Below are positions 10,097 through 17,982 of a stretch of 64,000 nucleotides of DNA, piece by piece. The stretch comes from Cupriavidus oxalaticus. Lineage in GTDB: Bacteria > Pseudomonadota > Gammaproteobacteria > Burkholderiales > Burkholderiaceae. How positions within the stretch are numbered: the first letter of the stretch is position 1; each line of letters opens with the position of its first letter. A program made the translations under genes and the position numbers. The notes beneath the pieces were generated by a model that was not told where the DNA came from, made no database searches, and was given only the letters and a program-made list of their open reading frames with translations. The DNA lies in NCBI RefSeq assembly GCF_004768545.1, contig NZ_CP038636.1, positions 1 through 64,000 of the forward strand, read 5' to 3'.

Positions 10097-10861
10097 GGTA
10101 AGTCAAAAGGCAAGAGAGCTCTCACTCCAGAGGGATCGAGGACCTGCTGCCAACGTAGTTCTGCAGAACTTCTAGCCTACTTCCCAGTTAAGAGCCACGG
10201 TCCCGCGGGTGATGACCCTCGGCACTGGCGGTCGCATGATGAGCGCGGTTCGCACGAAATGCTGGTCTTCAACACTTCAACAATTGATGTGCCGCGGCCA
10301 CCGACGCCGTGGCCGCCATCGCCCTGCAGGGCAACAAGGCATAGCTCCTCCGAGGCATTGCAGCGGCGTGAGCATCGCAACAAGTGCCAATGCCACCATC
10401 TCCGCAAGCTGGGGAGGCAAGGCCGCTTCACCTTCGAAACGGAATGATCCTGGCGCGCACGAGCCAAGGCGCGACGGAAGGGCTTGCGAGCTGTATATCC
10501 ATAGCGGTCTGTGCCAGGCACCCCGGTGGGTGCCCGCTCGCCATTATCCAGCCATTGGAGATCCTCTATAGGACCATGAGCGGCTGGTTTTGACTTTTGC
10601 GCACCAGCAAGCGCGCGATCGCCTCGGAGGTGCGCTGTCGCCTGATGGCCGGATCCATCGTCGGCAATGCCCAACCGGGCTCAACGACACTCACCAGACG
10701 ACTGCTTTGGACCAAACGAGGACAGGCCGCGCAAGGTCAGCCGAAAGGCGTAGCGTTGGGCACAAAAATAATTTACATTGCGCTTTAGTCAGCATTTTCG
10801 TCCGGCTCTGGGTGACTACTGTTGAATATTGTTATAGATCAAGCGCTTAGCGCAGTTTGCG
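10097..10861. other. Long intergenic region before the recombinase pair
   Basis: No gene is supported here; open frames on both strands have no family pattern. A strong hairpin GGCACCC-CGGT-GGGTGCC occurs at 10517-10534 without a T run, and another GGCCA/TGGCC hairpin near 10295. The last 100 bases are A/T-rich and presumably carry the promoter of the recombinase gene at 10862. Confidence 0.4.
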
Positions 10862-12415
10862 ATGGTTAGCGATCCCAGCCTCAACGCCGTCACCAAGCTC
10901 ACCCGCACCGAATTTGCCGTAGTCCGTGCCTATGCACAAGGCATGCGGCCGGTGGACATCGCCAACCGCTACTTGGTGGACCCGGATGAGGATGAGCACC
11001 TGAGCGAGGCCCAGGCGATCCAGCGCATCCTGGCATTGCGCGACCGCCTGGTGCAGTTCGCCCTACAGCACGGTCAGCCCGAAATCGCCAGCATGTTTGA
11101 AGCGCTGCGGGCGCGGTCGGACGTTGGCATGACCCGGCGGGTAGACGCTGTGGCGGCACTTGAGCAGCTTGGGCAGAGCTACCCCCAGCCACAGCACGAG
11201 GTCTCGCTTTGGTTCAAGCCTAGCCTGGCGCGCCGGCTGGCGGCGGCCAATATCCGGCGGATTGAGGATCTGACGTCCTTGGCGAATCGGCGCGGCAGCA
11301 GCTGGTGGCGCGCTGTACCACGTATCGGCGCGCAGTCGGCGGAGGTCATCACGCACTGGCTGGTGCGCCAACGAGCTGCCATGGGCGCTGCGGCAGTCAA
11401 TACCTATGTGCTTCCGCCTGCCGCCCATGCCCGTCGCGACGCCTTGGTGCCGCTCACCTTGGCCCCCGGTATGCCATATCCGGTGCCACTCGAGCATATG
11501 CTGGCGCCAGCGGCAAATTCCGCAGCAGGGCGGTCGCTCGGCGACGATCTGGCGTTCGTACGCGCCTGGCTAAGGGACCGGGCGCCACATACCCACAACA
11601 GCTATCGGCGTGAGGCAGAGCGGCTGCTGTTGTGGAATGCGTCGCGAAAGAAGACGTTGAATGCGTTGGAGGTCTGCGACCTTGAGGCATATGAGGAATT
11701 TCTGGCGGACCCGCAGCCGGCGGCGTTCTGGTGCGGCCCGAGCGGGGCGCGCGACAGAATGCACTGGCGGCCTTTCGAAGGCCCGCTGGGGACCAGTTCG
11801 GTGGTGGCAGCCTTGCGGGTAGTTCGGGCACTGCTTCGCGCATTGGCTAAGTGCGGGCATCTGACGAACGCCCCGCTCATTCCAAGGCAAGCGGCCGCCA
11901 CTGCACCCACGGCGCTGCGCCCACCGTCCCACCAAGCCGCCGTGGAGGCCTTTCTGGCTTGGCTGGGAGAAGCGGGGCAGGGTCCGCGACATCGCGCTGC
12001 GCTGGTTGCGGCCCAACTGATGCGCAGGTGCGGCGTGCCACTGAGCGAGCTGGCGGTGCTGCGCTGCGCCAGCTTACATTCCAGCGGCAGCGGCACGATA
12101 TTGCAACGCCAAGGTTCGCGCCGGCTGGCGGTGACCATCGATATCTCCGTCCAACAGGCGTTACAGGCGCATTGGGCCGACCGCGGCTGGGCAGACATGA
12201 TGCCACCGGCGCAAGCAGCGCTATTAGCCCCGACGGAACGACCGGACACCACGCGCGGGCGCAATAAGAGCCTGGAAGGCGTGGTGGCCGGCTATTCGGC
12301 CAGCGGCCTTGATCAGCTGCTTCGAAGCTTGTGGCGCCGCTTCTGCGATCAATGTGGACTTCCTTGGGAGGGTTTTTCACCCGGACAGCTTCGTAGCCGC
12401 GTAGGAAAAGCTTAA
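10862..12415 (+). CDS. Tyrosine recombinase-like protein, catalytically incomplete
   Basis: A 517-residue protein of the phage integrase type with a long N-terminal extension (about residues 1-190, probably the DUF3701-type domain with a helix-hairpin-like segment around IRRIEDLTSLANRRG) and a core-binding SAM-like domain (about 225-330: AFVRAWLRDRAPHTHNSYRR). The catalytic domain is degenerate: the first catalytic arginine, R in TGLR of active enzymes, is replaced in CGVPLSEL, and the protein ends at LRSRVGKA without the H-x-x-R box or the tyrosine. It probably binds DNA but cannot cut it. It precedes an intact recombinase by 160 bases; the pair may act together. Confidence 0.75.
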   Translation: MVSDPSLNAVTKLTRTEFAVVRAYAQGMRPVDIANRYLVDPDEDEHLSEAQAIQRILALRDRLVQFALQHGQPEIASMFEALRARSDVGMTRRVDAVAALEQLGQSYPQPQHEVSLWFKPSLARRLAAANIRRIEDLTSLANRRGSSWWRAVPRIGAQSAEVITHWLVRQRAAMGAAAVNTYVLPPAAHARRDALVPLTLAPGMPYPVPLEHMLAPAANSAAGRSLGDDLAFVRAWLRDRAPHTHNSYRREAERLLLWNASRKKTLNALEVCDLEAYEEFLADPQPAAFWCGPSGARDRMHWRPFEGPLGTSSVVAALRVVRALLRALAKCGHLTNAPLIPRQAAATAPTALRPPSHQAAVEAFLAWLGEAGQGPRHRAALVAAQLMRRCGVPLSELAVLRCASLHSSGSGTILQRQGSRRLAVTIDISVQQALQAHWADRGWADMMPPAQAALLAPTERPDTTRGRNKSLEGVVAGYSASGLDQLLRSLWRRFCDQCGLPWEGFSPGQLRSRVGKA

Positions 12416-12459
12416 TCCTCGACCGCTGTACACCGAGAGTAGCCGACTCCCAGGGTCGC

Positions 12460-12503
12460 ATTCATTCATTTACCATTATCCTAATAATGGTATTGCAATG
12501 AAT
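12460..12503. repeat. 44-bp inverted repeat, candidate recombination (dif-like) site
   Basis: The core is TACCATTA (12471-12478), six bases TCCTAA, then TAATGGTA (12485-12492), a perfect 8-bp inverted repeat. Outer arms ATTCATT (12460-12466) and AATGAAT (12497-12503) continue the symmetry at equal four-base gaps. Two arms around a 6-bp centre is the layout of Xer/tyrosine recombinase crossover sites. It sits exactly between the two recombinase genes, so it is a candidate for their substrate; an operator for the second gene is the alternative. Confidence 0.55.
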
Positions 12504-12574
12504 ATAATAGGAGGCCTCGGTTCAACCACTCACCTGGGGCGGCATGGCTGTGCTTGTTGACTATCAATGCGTGT

Positions 12575-13786
12575 ATGACATCCGACCGATCTGTCCCGGC
12601 CGCCTTGCCGCATGAGCCGTCTCTTGTACCGAACGCGCTAGCTAGGCCAGTGCTGCCCGCCGCGGCCACCGATGCGCAATGGGCCCGAGCCTGGCTCGAC
12701 GCGAAATCGGCTGCAGGGTTGGGACTGAGGGCTACCACGCTTGCTCAGTACGAACTCGAGGCGCGACGTCTCTTGTGGTATGCCAATGACATTGGCCGGC
12801 CTCTGGCAGCTTGGCAGGTCTCGGATGCCAATGACTACCTTGCCTTCCTTGCTAACCCGCCAGCGTCTGCGGTCAGCATGGGCCGGGCACGCCGGACTAG
12901 CCCGAATTGGCGGCCGCTCCAAGGGCCACTATCGGAGGCTTCGCGGCGCCAGAGTGCAATCATTGTCGGCATCTTGTTCGACTGGCTGGTGCGGGTCGGC
13001 GCACTGCGGATCAACCCATTCGCCACAGTGCCGCGAGCGCGTGTCGCGACAGGACTTGGTTCTCAGCGACGCTTTCTGGAACTCGAACAAATCGATGCCG
13101 TATTCGAGGCGATAGAGCGCAGGGCGGCATTTACGGAGTCGGCACGGCTACACAAGGCTAGGGACCGCTGGCTCGTTGCGCTCCTATTTCTGACTGGGTT
13201 GCGCGCCTCGGAAGTCATCGCGCTCACCTGGGCGGACTTCGAATGCCTGGTTGGGCGTTCCGGCCCATTCTGGACGGTACGGATCCGACAGGCTAAAGGA
13301 GGCGACGATCAGCTGGTGCCGTGCGACAACGTCATGGAAGAACTGGCACGGTTTCGGCGGCTTGTTGGACTACCGCCAACGCCTAGCTCGTCGGATAGCA
13401 TGGCTGTCATCCCAGCTCTTGGCGGTGGACGACAGCCCTCCAGGCACCAAGGTCCCAAACCTACTGAACGCCAGGAAAAGCTAGACCGCCAATTGGGTAC
13501 GCGCCAGGCGATTTACATAATCGTTCGCACGGCGTTTGACGAGGCAGCCCACCGCCTGACGTCCGAAGGACGGACCGAGGATGCTGCTCGGCTTCGCACG
13601 GCGTCGACTCACTGGTTGCGGCATTCGCACGCCACACATCTGCTACGCGCCGGCGTACCCGTTACCGACGTGCAGCGCGCACTAAGGCATCGCGATATCA
13701 ATACGACCCGCAGATATACCCACGAAGCGCTGGAGGATGTGGCGCATGCCTTGGCTGGAAAAATTTCCGGCGGAAGGGAATCGTAA
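12575..13786 (+). CDS. Tyrosine recombinase (XerC/XerD-like), intact
   Basis: A 403-residue site-specific recombinase with all catalytic residues: R210 (TGLRASEV), K241 (RQAKGG), H346 and R349 (HWLRHSHATHLL), H372 (LRHRDI) and nucleophile Y381 (TTRRYTHE). The N-terminal SAM-like core-binding domain is at about residues 32-140. I use ATG 12575; a TTG at 12554 would add seven residues. It lies beside a degenerate paralogue and upstream of the partition locus, which suits resolution of replicon dimers (as Xer, ResD or Cre do) rather than phage integration. No phage genes are present nearby. Confidence 0.88.
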   Translation: MTSDRSVPAALPHEPSLVPNALARPVLPAAATDAQWARAWLDAKSAAGLGLRATTLAQYELEARRLLWYANDIGRPLAAWQVSDANDYLAFLANPPASAVSMGRARRTSPNWRPLQGPLSEASRRQSAIIVGILFDWLVRVGALRINPFATVPRARVATGLGSQRRFLELEQIDAVFEAIERRAAFTESARLHKARDRWLVALLFLTGLRASEVIALTWADFECLVGRSGPFWTVRIRQAKGGDDQLVPCDNVMEELARFRRLVGLPPTPSSSDSMAVIPALGGGRQPSRHQGPKPTERQEKLDRQLGTRQAIYIIVRTAFDEAAHRLTSEGRTEDAARLRTASTHWLRHSHATHLLRAGVPVTDVQRALRHRDINTTRRYTHEALEDVAHALAGKISGGRES

Positions 13787-13861
13787 GCCCCTAAGCGGCA
13801 AAGGCAATGTCCTACGCAATTGGGAACCCGCACGCGGTCCGCGCCCATTCGTCGTGGTTCT

Positions 13862-14377
13862 GTCCCAAGTTGGGAAAGTCCGGCATCCGCGCGAGGTACC
13901 GTCCCAGGTCGGGAAGTCGGCTGTCCAGTCCAGGCACCGTCCCAAGTTGGGAAGGTCTGGCCCCTAGTCCAGTATCGTCCCAAGTCGGGACGGTCTGGCA
14001 CCCGGTCGAGATACCGTCCCAAGTTGGGAAGGTCTGGCCCCTAGTCGAGGTACCGTCCCAAGTTGGGAAGGTCTGGTCCCCTAGTCGAGGTACCGTCCCA
14101 AGTTGGGAAGGTCGGGCGCACAGGCGAGGTACCGTCCCAAGTTGGGAAAGTCCGGCATCCGCGCGAGGTACCGTCCCAAGTCGGGAAGTCGGGAGCCCAG
14201 GCGGGTACCGTCCCAGGTCGGGAAGTCGGGCGCCCAGGCGAGGTCCCGTCCCAGATTGGGAAGGCTCGGCGTCCAGTCGAGGTACCGTTCCCAGTTGGGA
14301 AGGTCAGTCTTCCAGCAGAGGCACCGTCCCAAGTTGGGAAGGCCTGCGCCCACTCGAAGGACGGTCCCAACTTGGAA
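13862..14377. repeat. Centromere-like array: 14 palindromes at 37-40 bp spacing
   Basis: Fourteen copies of a 14-bp element with consensus GTCCCAAGTTGGGA start at 13862, 13901, 13939, 13977, 14016, 14055, 14095, 14134, 14173, 14210, 14248, 14287, 14326 and 14364. Inside each, TCCCAA-G-TTGGGA is an odd palindrome; several copies vary at the centre (AGGTCGG, AGATTGG). The flanks are shared too (GAGGTACC before, AGGTC after), so the unit is a tandem repeat of about 39 bp. The array lies directly downstream of parB, as sopC (12 repeats of 43 bp) lies behind sopB in plasmid F. It is therefore very probably the ParB binding centromere. Confidence 0.85.
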
Positions 14378-14426
14378 TCTGCGCGCAGCCAACGCGCCCG
14401 GAAGGGGTACTCCCGACACCAGGGCG

Positions 14427-14455
14427 AAAAAAAACCCGCTAAGCAAGCGGGCTTT
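14427..14455 (-). terminator. Rho-independent terminator of parAB
   Basis: Read on the minus strand, CCCGCT-TGCTT-AGCGGG is followed by eight T residues (the A run at 14427-14434). It stands 12 bases after the parB stop and separates parAB from the centromere array. Confidence 0.8.
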
Positions 14456-14466
14456 TCAGTTTGATA

Positions 14467-15438
14467 TTACTTGGGCTGGTGGTGGAATGTCTCGCTGATG
14501 AGCTCTCGAATTTGCGTCTCAAGCGCTTGCGACATCGCACCGGCTTTAATCTTCACGGTAAAACCGTTGACGTCCTTCGTAATAGACCCGGCCTGCTCTT
14601 TCCCCGAAAAAAACTTGTCAATGCTTCGCTCACTCGAGGAGCTAGGCTCCGAGGTCCGTCGTGTTGCCAGCGCCTTGATGGCTCCTGCGGCTTTACCCTG
14701 GTCCATCTTGCCAGACGCCACGAGCGGCCAGATCTCCTTCGCGGCATCGCTACCAGCTTCCCCGTACTTGCGGATCGTCGTCACGATCGCCTCCGCAGCG
14801 CTTCCGCCGAGCAACCGGGGCTGAAGGTCGAGGTCCTTCACGACGAAGTCTGGCAGCTGTGCAAAGCTAAGGAACCGGTAGAGACCGCTTTTGGAAAGAC
14901 CCAGCGCCTCTGCCAGGCGTACCCGCGAGGGAAACTCCTTCTCCGACTGCCGGATAGACAGGGCAATTTCATAGTCGGACAGATCGTCGCGGCTGATATT
15001 TTCGACCATGGCGAGCACCGCCATGTCGGCATCAGAACACTCCACGACAACTGCTTTGACAGCATCCAGACCAAGCATTTTGTGAGAGCGCCACCGCCGC
15101 TCACCTGCCACGATCTGGTAACCCGTCTCGGCGCGGCGCACCACAATAGGTTGCATGAGTCCGACTTCACGAATCGACTCTGCGAGCTCCGACAGCTTGA
15201 CTTCGTTGAACACGCGCCGAGGCTGCCATGGATTCGGGACGATGTCCGCAACAGCGAGTTGCGACGCGACGCCAGCGGCCTCCAACTCCTGGACACGGAG
15301 TTGCGCAACGGCCAATGCCCCGGTCAGGCCCGGTGCCGTCTGGGTACGGTCGTTGCGCTTGACCTCGTCTTGCTTAATCGCCGAGGTCTTTCGGATGCCC
15401 GCCGTCTTGGCCAGCAGCTGCTCTCGCATATTGCTCAT
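14467..15438 (-). CDS. parB: Partition protein ParB
   Basis: A 323-residue centromere-binding protein. The ParB/Spo0J N-terminal domain begins near residue 60 (VADIVPNPWQPRR) and contains GERRWRSHK at 112-120, the CTP-binding/hydrolysis motif; a helix-turn-helix follows near 160-190 (RLAEALGLSKSGLYRFLSF), and a C-terminal dimerisation region ends the protein. ATG 15438 overlaps the parA stop as ATGA and has GGAGGAACG upstream; an in-frame start at 15453 is less likely. A ParB of this length with an HTH is of the KorB/SopB class. Its target is presumably the 14-copy array just behind the gene, where ParB would load and spread. Confidence 0.93.
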   Translation of the reverse strand: MSNMREQLLAKTAGIRKTSAIKQDEVKRNDRTQTAPGLTGALAVAQLRVQELEAAGVASQLAVADIVPNPWQPRRVFNEVKLSELAESIREVGLMQPIVVRRAETGYQIVAGERRWRSHKMLGLDAVKAVVVECSDADMAVLAMVENISRDDLSDYEIALSIRQSEKEFPSRVRLAEALGLSKSGLYRFLSFAQLPDFVVKDLDLQPRLLGGSAAEAIVTTIRKYGEAGSDAAKEIWPLVASGKMDQGKAAGAIKALATRRTSEPSSSSERSIDKFFSGKEQAGSITKDVNGFTVKIKAGAMSQALETQIRELISETFHHQPK

Positions 15439-16646
15439 TGCGCGTTCCTCCACTTTTCCGCATAGATATCATCCAGCCACCGGCAGTAATCAAAAATGGG
15501 CTGGCGCACGCGCTGCAGCGACTTGGATGCGCTATGCGTGCTGCTCACGTCAAACACTGTCGAGAATGCCAGCGCACCGGTGCTCATTACCGAGCTCGCA
15601 GGCACCTCAATCGGATGCAACCACTTTTCATAGGCACTCTCGGCCCAGGCACGCACAATCGGCGCGGACGAGGTGCGCCCATAGTCAACCTTGGATAGCA
15701 GCAACGAGACGAAGTCATATTTCTTGTCCGCCTCATACTTGATGAAGCTCTTGGAGACGTCTGAGAACAGACGCCAGAACGACAGAGAGCTGATGAAGTC
15801 AAGGTTCTCCGGGACCATCGGCATGACCATCGCATCTGCCGCGAGCAACGCGTTCAAATTCATGTACGAGAGCGATGGCGACGTATCCATCAGGATGTAG
15901 TCATAATGCTTGCGCAGCGGCTCTAATCCCTCCCGGAGCACCGTCCAGAAACGGAAGCCAGGTTTGATTTTCTGCATAGCGGGCAGATGAAACTCTGCCC
16001 CAATCAGTTCCGTGTGCGCGGGAATCAAATCCAGGCCATCCCAATAGGTAGACTGGATGCTACCCATCAGTCCCCCTTCGATCTGCTGGTCATAGATAAA
16101 GGGCAAGACCGTGTCTTCCGGCGTGACATCTTTTTCCGCATACAAGCCGCACAATTCCGAGAGCGAGGCTTGGGGATCCAGATCGACCACGAGGACTTTC
16201 CGACCGCGCAATGTCAGCCCTTGGGCAAGACACATGGTCGTGGTGGTCTTTGCGGACCCACCTTTTAGCTGGGCCGTGATAATGATTTTCCCTTCAGGCT
16301 CACGCGTTCCTGTGACCAGAGGCGTCTGATAGATGTCAGAAACCTTCTGCACCCAGATGCGTGCCTCCTCCAGCGTGAAGGTTCTGGTACGCCCTGTACC
16401 CGCGGCTTTTCCAGGCGGCAGGTCGCCGTCACCCTTGGTCGCGAGATACTGGACTTGGGAGTGAGAGATGTTGCACAACTCTGCAATCTCCCCCGTTTTG
16501 AAAATCGGCGCGGTTTTTCTCGGCCGAGGCGCGAGAATAGTTTCGCGAAGTTCGTCCGTGAAAATGGTGACCCTTTCCGCGAACTGGGATATCTGCTCTA
16601 GCGGTACAGTTCGGTCGACTGCAGGAAGTTGGCTCGTTTTCACCAT
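15435..16646 (-). CDS. parA: Partition ATPase ParA (type Ia)
   Basis: A 403-residue ParA. Residues about 45-100 form a winged helix (TGEIAELCNISHSQVQYLA) that marks the long type Ia proteins such as SopA and P1 ParA, which repress their own operon. The deviant Walker A KGGSAKTT is at 128-135, and VLVVDLDPQASLSELCG gives the A'-type aspartate motif. ATP-driven ParA patterns on the nucleoid move ParB-bound replicon copies. A 12-bp palindrome lies just upstream of the start and could be its operator. It is translationally coupled to parB through an ATGA overlap. Confidence 0.94.
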   Translation of the reverse strand: MVKTSQLPAVDRTVPLEQISQFAERVTIFTDELRETILAPRPRKTAPIFKTGEIAELCNISHSQVQYLATKGDGDLPPGKAAGTGRTRTFTLEEARIWVQKVSDIYQTPLVTGTREPEGKIIITAQLKGGSAKTTTTMCLAQGLTLRGRKVLVVDLDPQASLSELCGLYAEKDVTPEDTVLPFIYDQQIEGGLMGSIQSTYWDGLDLIPAHTELIGAEFHLPAMQKIKPGFRFWTVLREGLEPLRKHYDYILMDTSPSLSYMNLNALLAADAMVMPMVPENLDFISSLSFWRLFSDVSKSFIKYEADKKYDFVSLLLSKVDYGRTSSAPIVRAWAESAYEKWLHPIEVPASSVMSTGALAFSTVFDVSSTHSASKSLQRVRQPIFDYCRWLDDIYAEKWRNAQ

Positions 16647-16654
16647 TTTGAGGT

Positions 16655-16666
16655 TTTTCCGGAAAA
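16655..16666. promoter_or_regulatory. Palindrome upstream of parA, candidate autoregulatory operator
   Basis: TTTTCCGGAAAA is a perfect 12-bp palindrome whose edge is 9 bases before the parA start codon (minus strand). A degenerate second copy, TTTCGGGAAA, lies at about 16736-16745. Type Ia ParA proteins bind such operators to repress parAB; the assignment is by position only. Confidence 0.4.
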
Positions 16667-16844
16667 TTCGAGAAAGCTCAGAATACAGGAAATGCTTGAG
16701 TTATGGCGCATAAGCCGCTGATCTTCAACGAAAGTTTCGGGAAAAACAACAAATTTGCTTAATTTTTGGGCAGCTTGGGGATGTCTTGGAAGGCACGTCC
16801 TGCCTAACCACGTCCGTGAGCAGGTGCGCTTCCTATAACCGACA

Positions 16845-17312
16845 GCACAAATGACCTCACCTTCCTCCCGGAATCCGCATTCCACAGGGGCAAAGGTGAG
16901 GTCATTTGTGCAGTTCCATAGAACAGGTGAGGTCTCCTGGAAAGCTTTCAGCACAACGAACCTCACCTTCCCTCAGTGCCCCGAGAAGGTAGGGCAGCGC
17001 CGAGCGTTACTGCACAATCAACCTCACCTACAACTCGAGCTCGCCCAGGTGTGCCCTCAGAACCAGCCATACCCCGGAGTGACGGTTATACAGATTCGCA
17101 AAAGTGCGAATGAAGATGGGTCATCGCGACTGTGAGGGCATTTCGGGGCGGCCAACTGCCTTGCTGCAAGGCGTCAAGCGGGCACAATAACCCTCACCAT
17201 GCCCAACTACGTGTCATCGGCTGTCACCAAGGTGAGATTCATTGTGCAAAGCGGCATGGATCGTCGTCGCACAAATAACCTCACCTTAGCGTCTTGCACA
17301 AATAACCTCACC
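16845..17312. repeat. Iteron cluster 1 of the replication origin (8 copies)
   Basis: Copies of the 17-bp element GGTGAGGTTNNTTGTGC, or its complement, start at 16845 (-), 16895 (+), 16951 (-), 17012 (-), 17182 (-), 17231 (+), 17269 (-) and 17296 (-), with a degenerate copy near 16926. Most face the parA side. The copies at 16845 and 16895 are perfect inverted copies of each other over 17 bp. Iterons of this kind bind the plasmid-encoded Rep protein. Confidence 0.85.
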
Positions 17313-17615
17313 TAGGCGTCAAGGTTCTAATCGGCGCAGTGTCGAGTCAAGGAACTGGCGCTACTCCTCAGACTGATTCGCCAAGCAGTGCAGGTGCTCT
17401 GCCAGATCTCCCGGGTCCGCTTGTCGCCCGCTTACATGATTGAACCAGCGACGCATAAATGGGTACTCTACCTTGGCCACCTCCCGAGGACTTCGCGCGG
17501 CGCTTCGATTCGCGAGTGGTTGCGTGCTGTGGGTTGGATGTTTTTGAAGTAAACAACCTAACCCACAAACAGAGAAACTCGATATTCTTATAAATCAGAG
17601 ACTTAACCTTCAAAA
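17313..17615. other. A/T-rich spacer inside the origin
   Basis: This 300-base segment between the two iteron clusters has no gene. Its right part, about 17530-17615, is clearly A/T-rich (TATTCTTATAAATCAGAG) and lies directly beside cluster 2, so it is the best candidate for the DNA unwinding element of the origin. Confidence 0.45.
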
Positions 17616-17916
17616 GGTGCGGTTCAATGTGTCAAAGGTGAGGTTCTCTGTGTTGTCATGGTGAGGTTTACTGTGTGGGGACGGTGAGGTCTATTGCGCG
17701 CGTTGGTGAGGTTCCTTGTGCTGATACTTCGAAGGTGAGATGTATTGTGCGGCACCTGTGGAAAAGTCCGATCCGGCTAAGCAGTTCACGGGCGTGGCGC
17801 CTCAAACGGTAAACATGGGTGAGGTTCGTTGTGCGCCAGGTGAGGTTTGTTGTGCGCCTCAAATTCCGTTCGGCCGAACTCGCGACGCCAATGGGTGATG
17901 GTGAGGTTTGTTGTGT
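17616..17916 (+). repeat. Iteron cluster 2 of the replication origin (9 direct copies)
   Basis: Direct repeats of GGTGAGGTTNNTTGTGC start at 17616 (degenerate), 17637, 17660, 17683, 17705, 17734, 17818, 17839 and 17900. All point toward the rep gene. The inner copies are spaced 21-29 bp, about two to three helical turns, as in R6K or RK2 origins. The last copy overlaps the rep promoter. Confidence 0.87.
17757..17765. promoter_or_regulatory. DnaA box candidate
   Basis: TGTGGAAAA matches the DnaA box TGTGGATAA in eight of nine positions and lies between iterons 17734 and 17818, where a host DnaA site is common in iteron plasmids. Confidence 0.45.
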
Positions 17917-17946
17917 TGACAGGACCTCACCATCACATGCTAGAGT
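17900..17946 (+). promoter_or_regulatory. rep promoter overlapped by an inverted iteron operator
   Basis: GGTGAGGT (17900-17907) and ACCTCACC (17924-17931) are perfect inverted half-iterons. They enclose the -35 box TTGACA (17916-17921); a possible -10 is TAGAGT at 17941-17946 with a long 19-base spacer. In pSC101, R6K and P1, Rep dimers bind such inverted half-iterons to repress rep, while monomers bind the direct iterons. The same arrangement is expected here. Confidence 0.6.
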
Positions 17947-17982
17947 GCCCGAGCACAAAAAAACGAGCGGGGAAAGACGAGT

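Noticed and set aside
10177..10674. 165-codon minus-strand frame
   Set aside because: Composition is not protein-like, no ribosome binding site, no recognised motif, and interrupted by hairpins.
13862..14377. CRISPR array
   Set aside because: Spacers between the palindromes are nearly identical to each other rather than unique, and no cas gene is present. Position next to parB fits a centromere.
13807..14498. Several overlapping long open frames on both strands across the repeat array, encoding RYRPKLGRSG-type repeats
   Set aside because: All are by-products of the 39-bp tandem repeat, which is open in several frames. They have no start signals and no family similarity.
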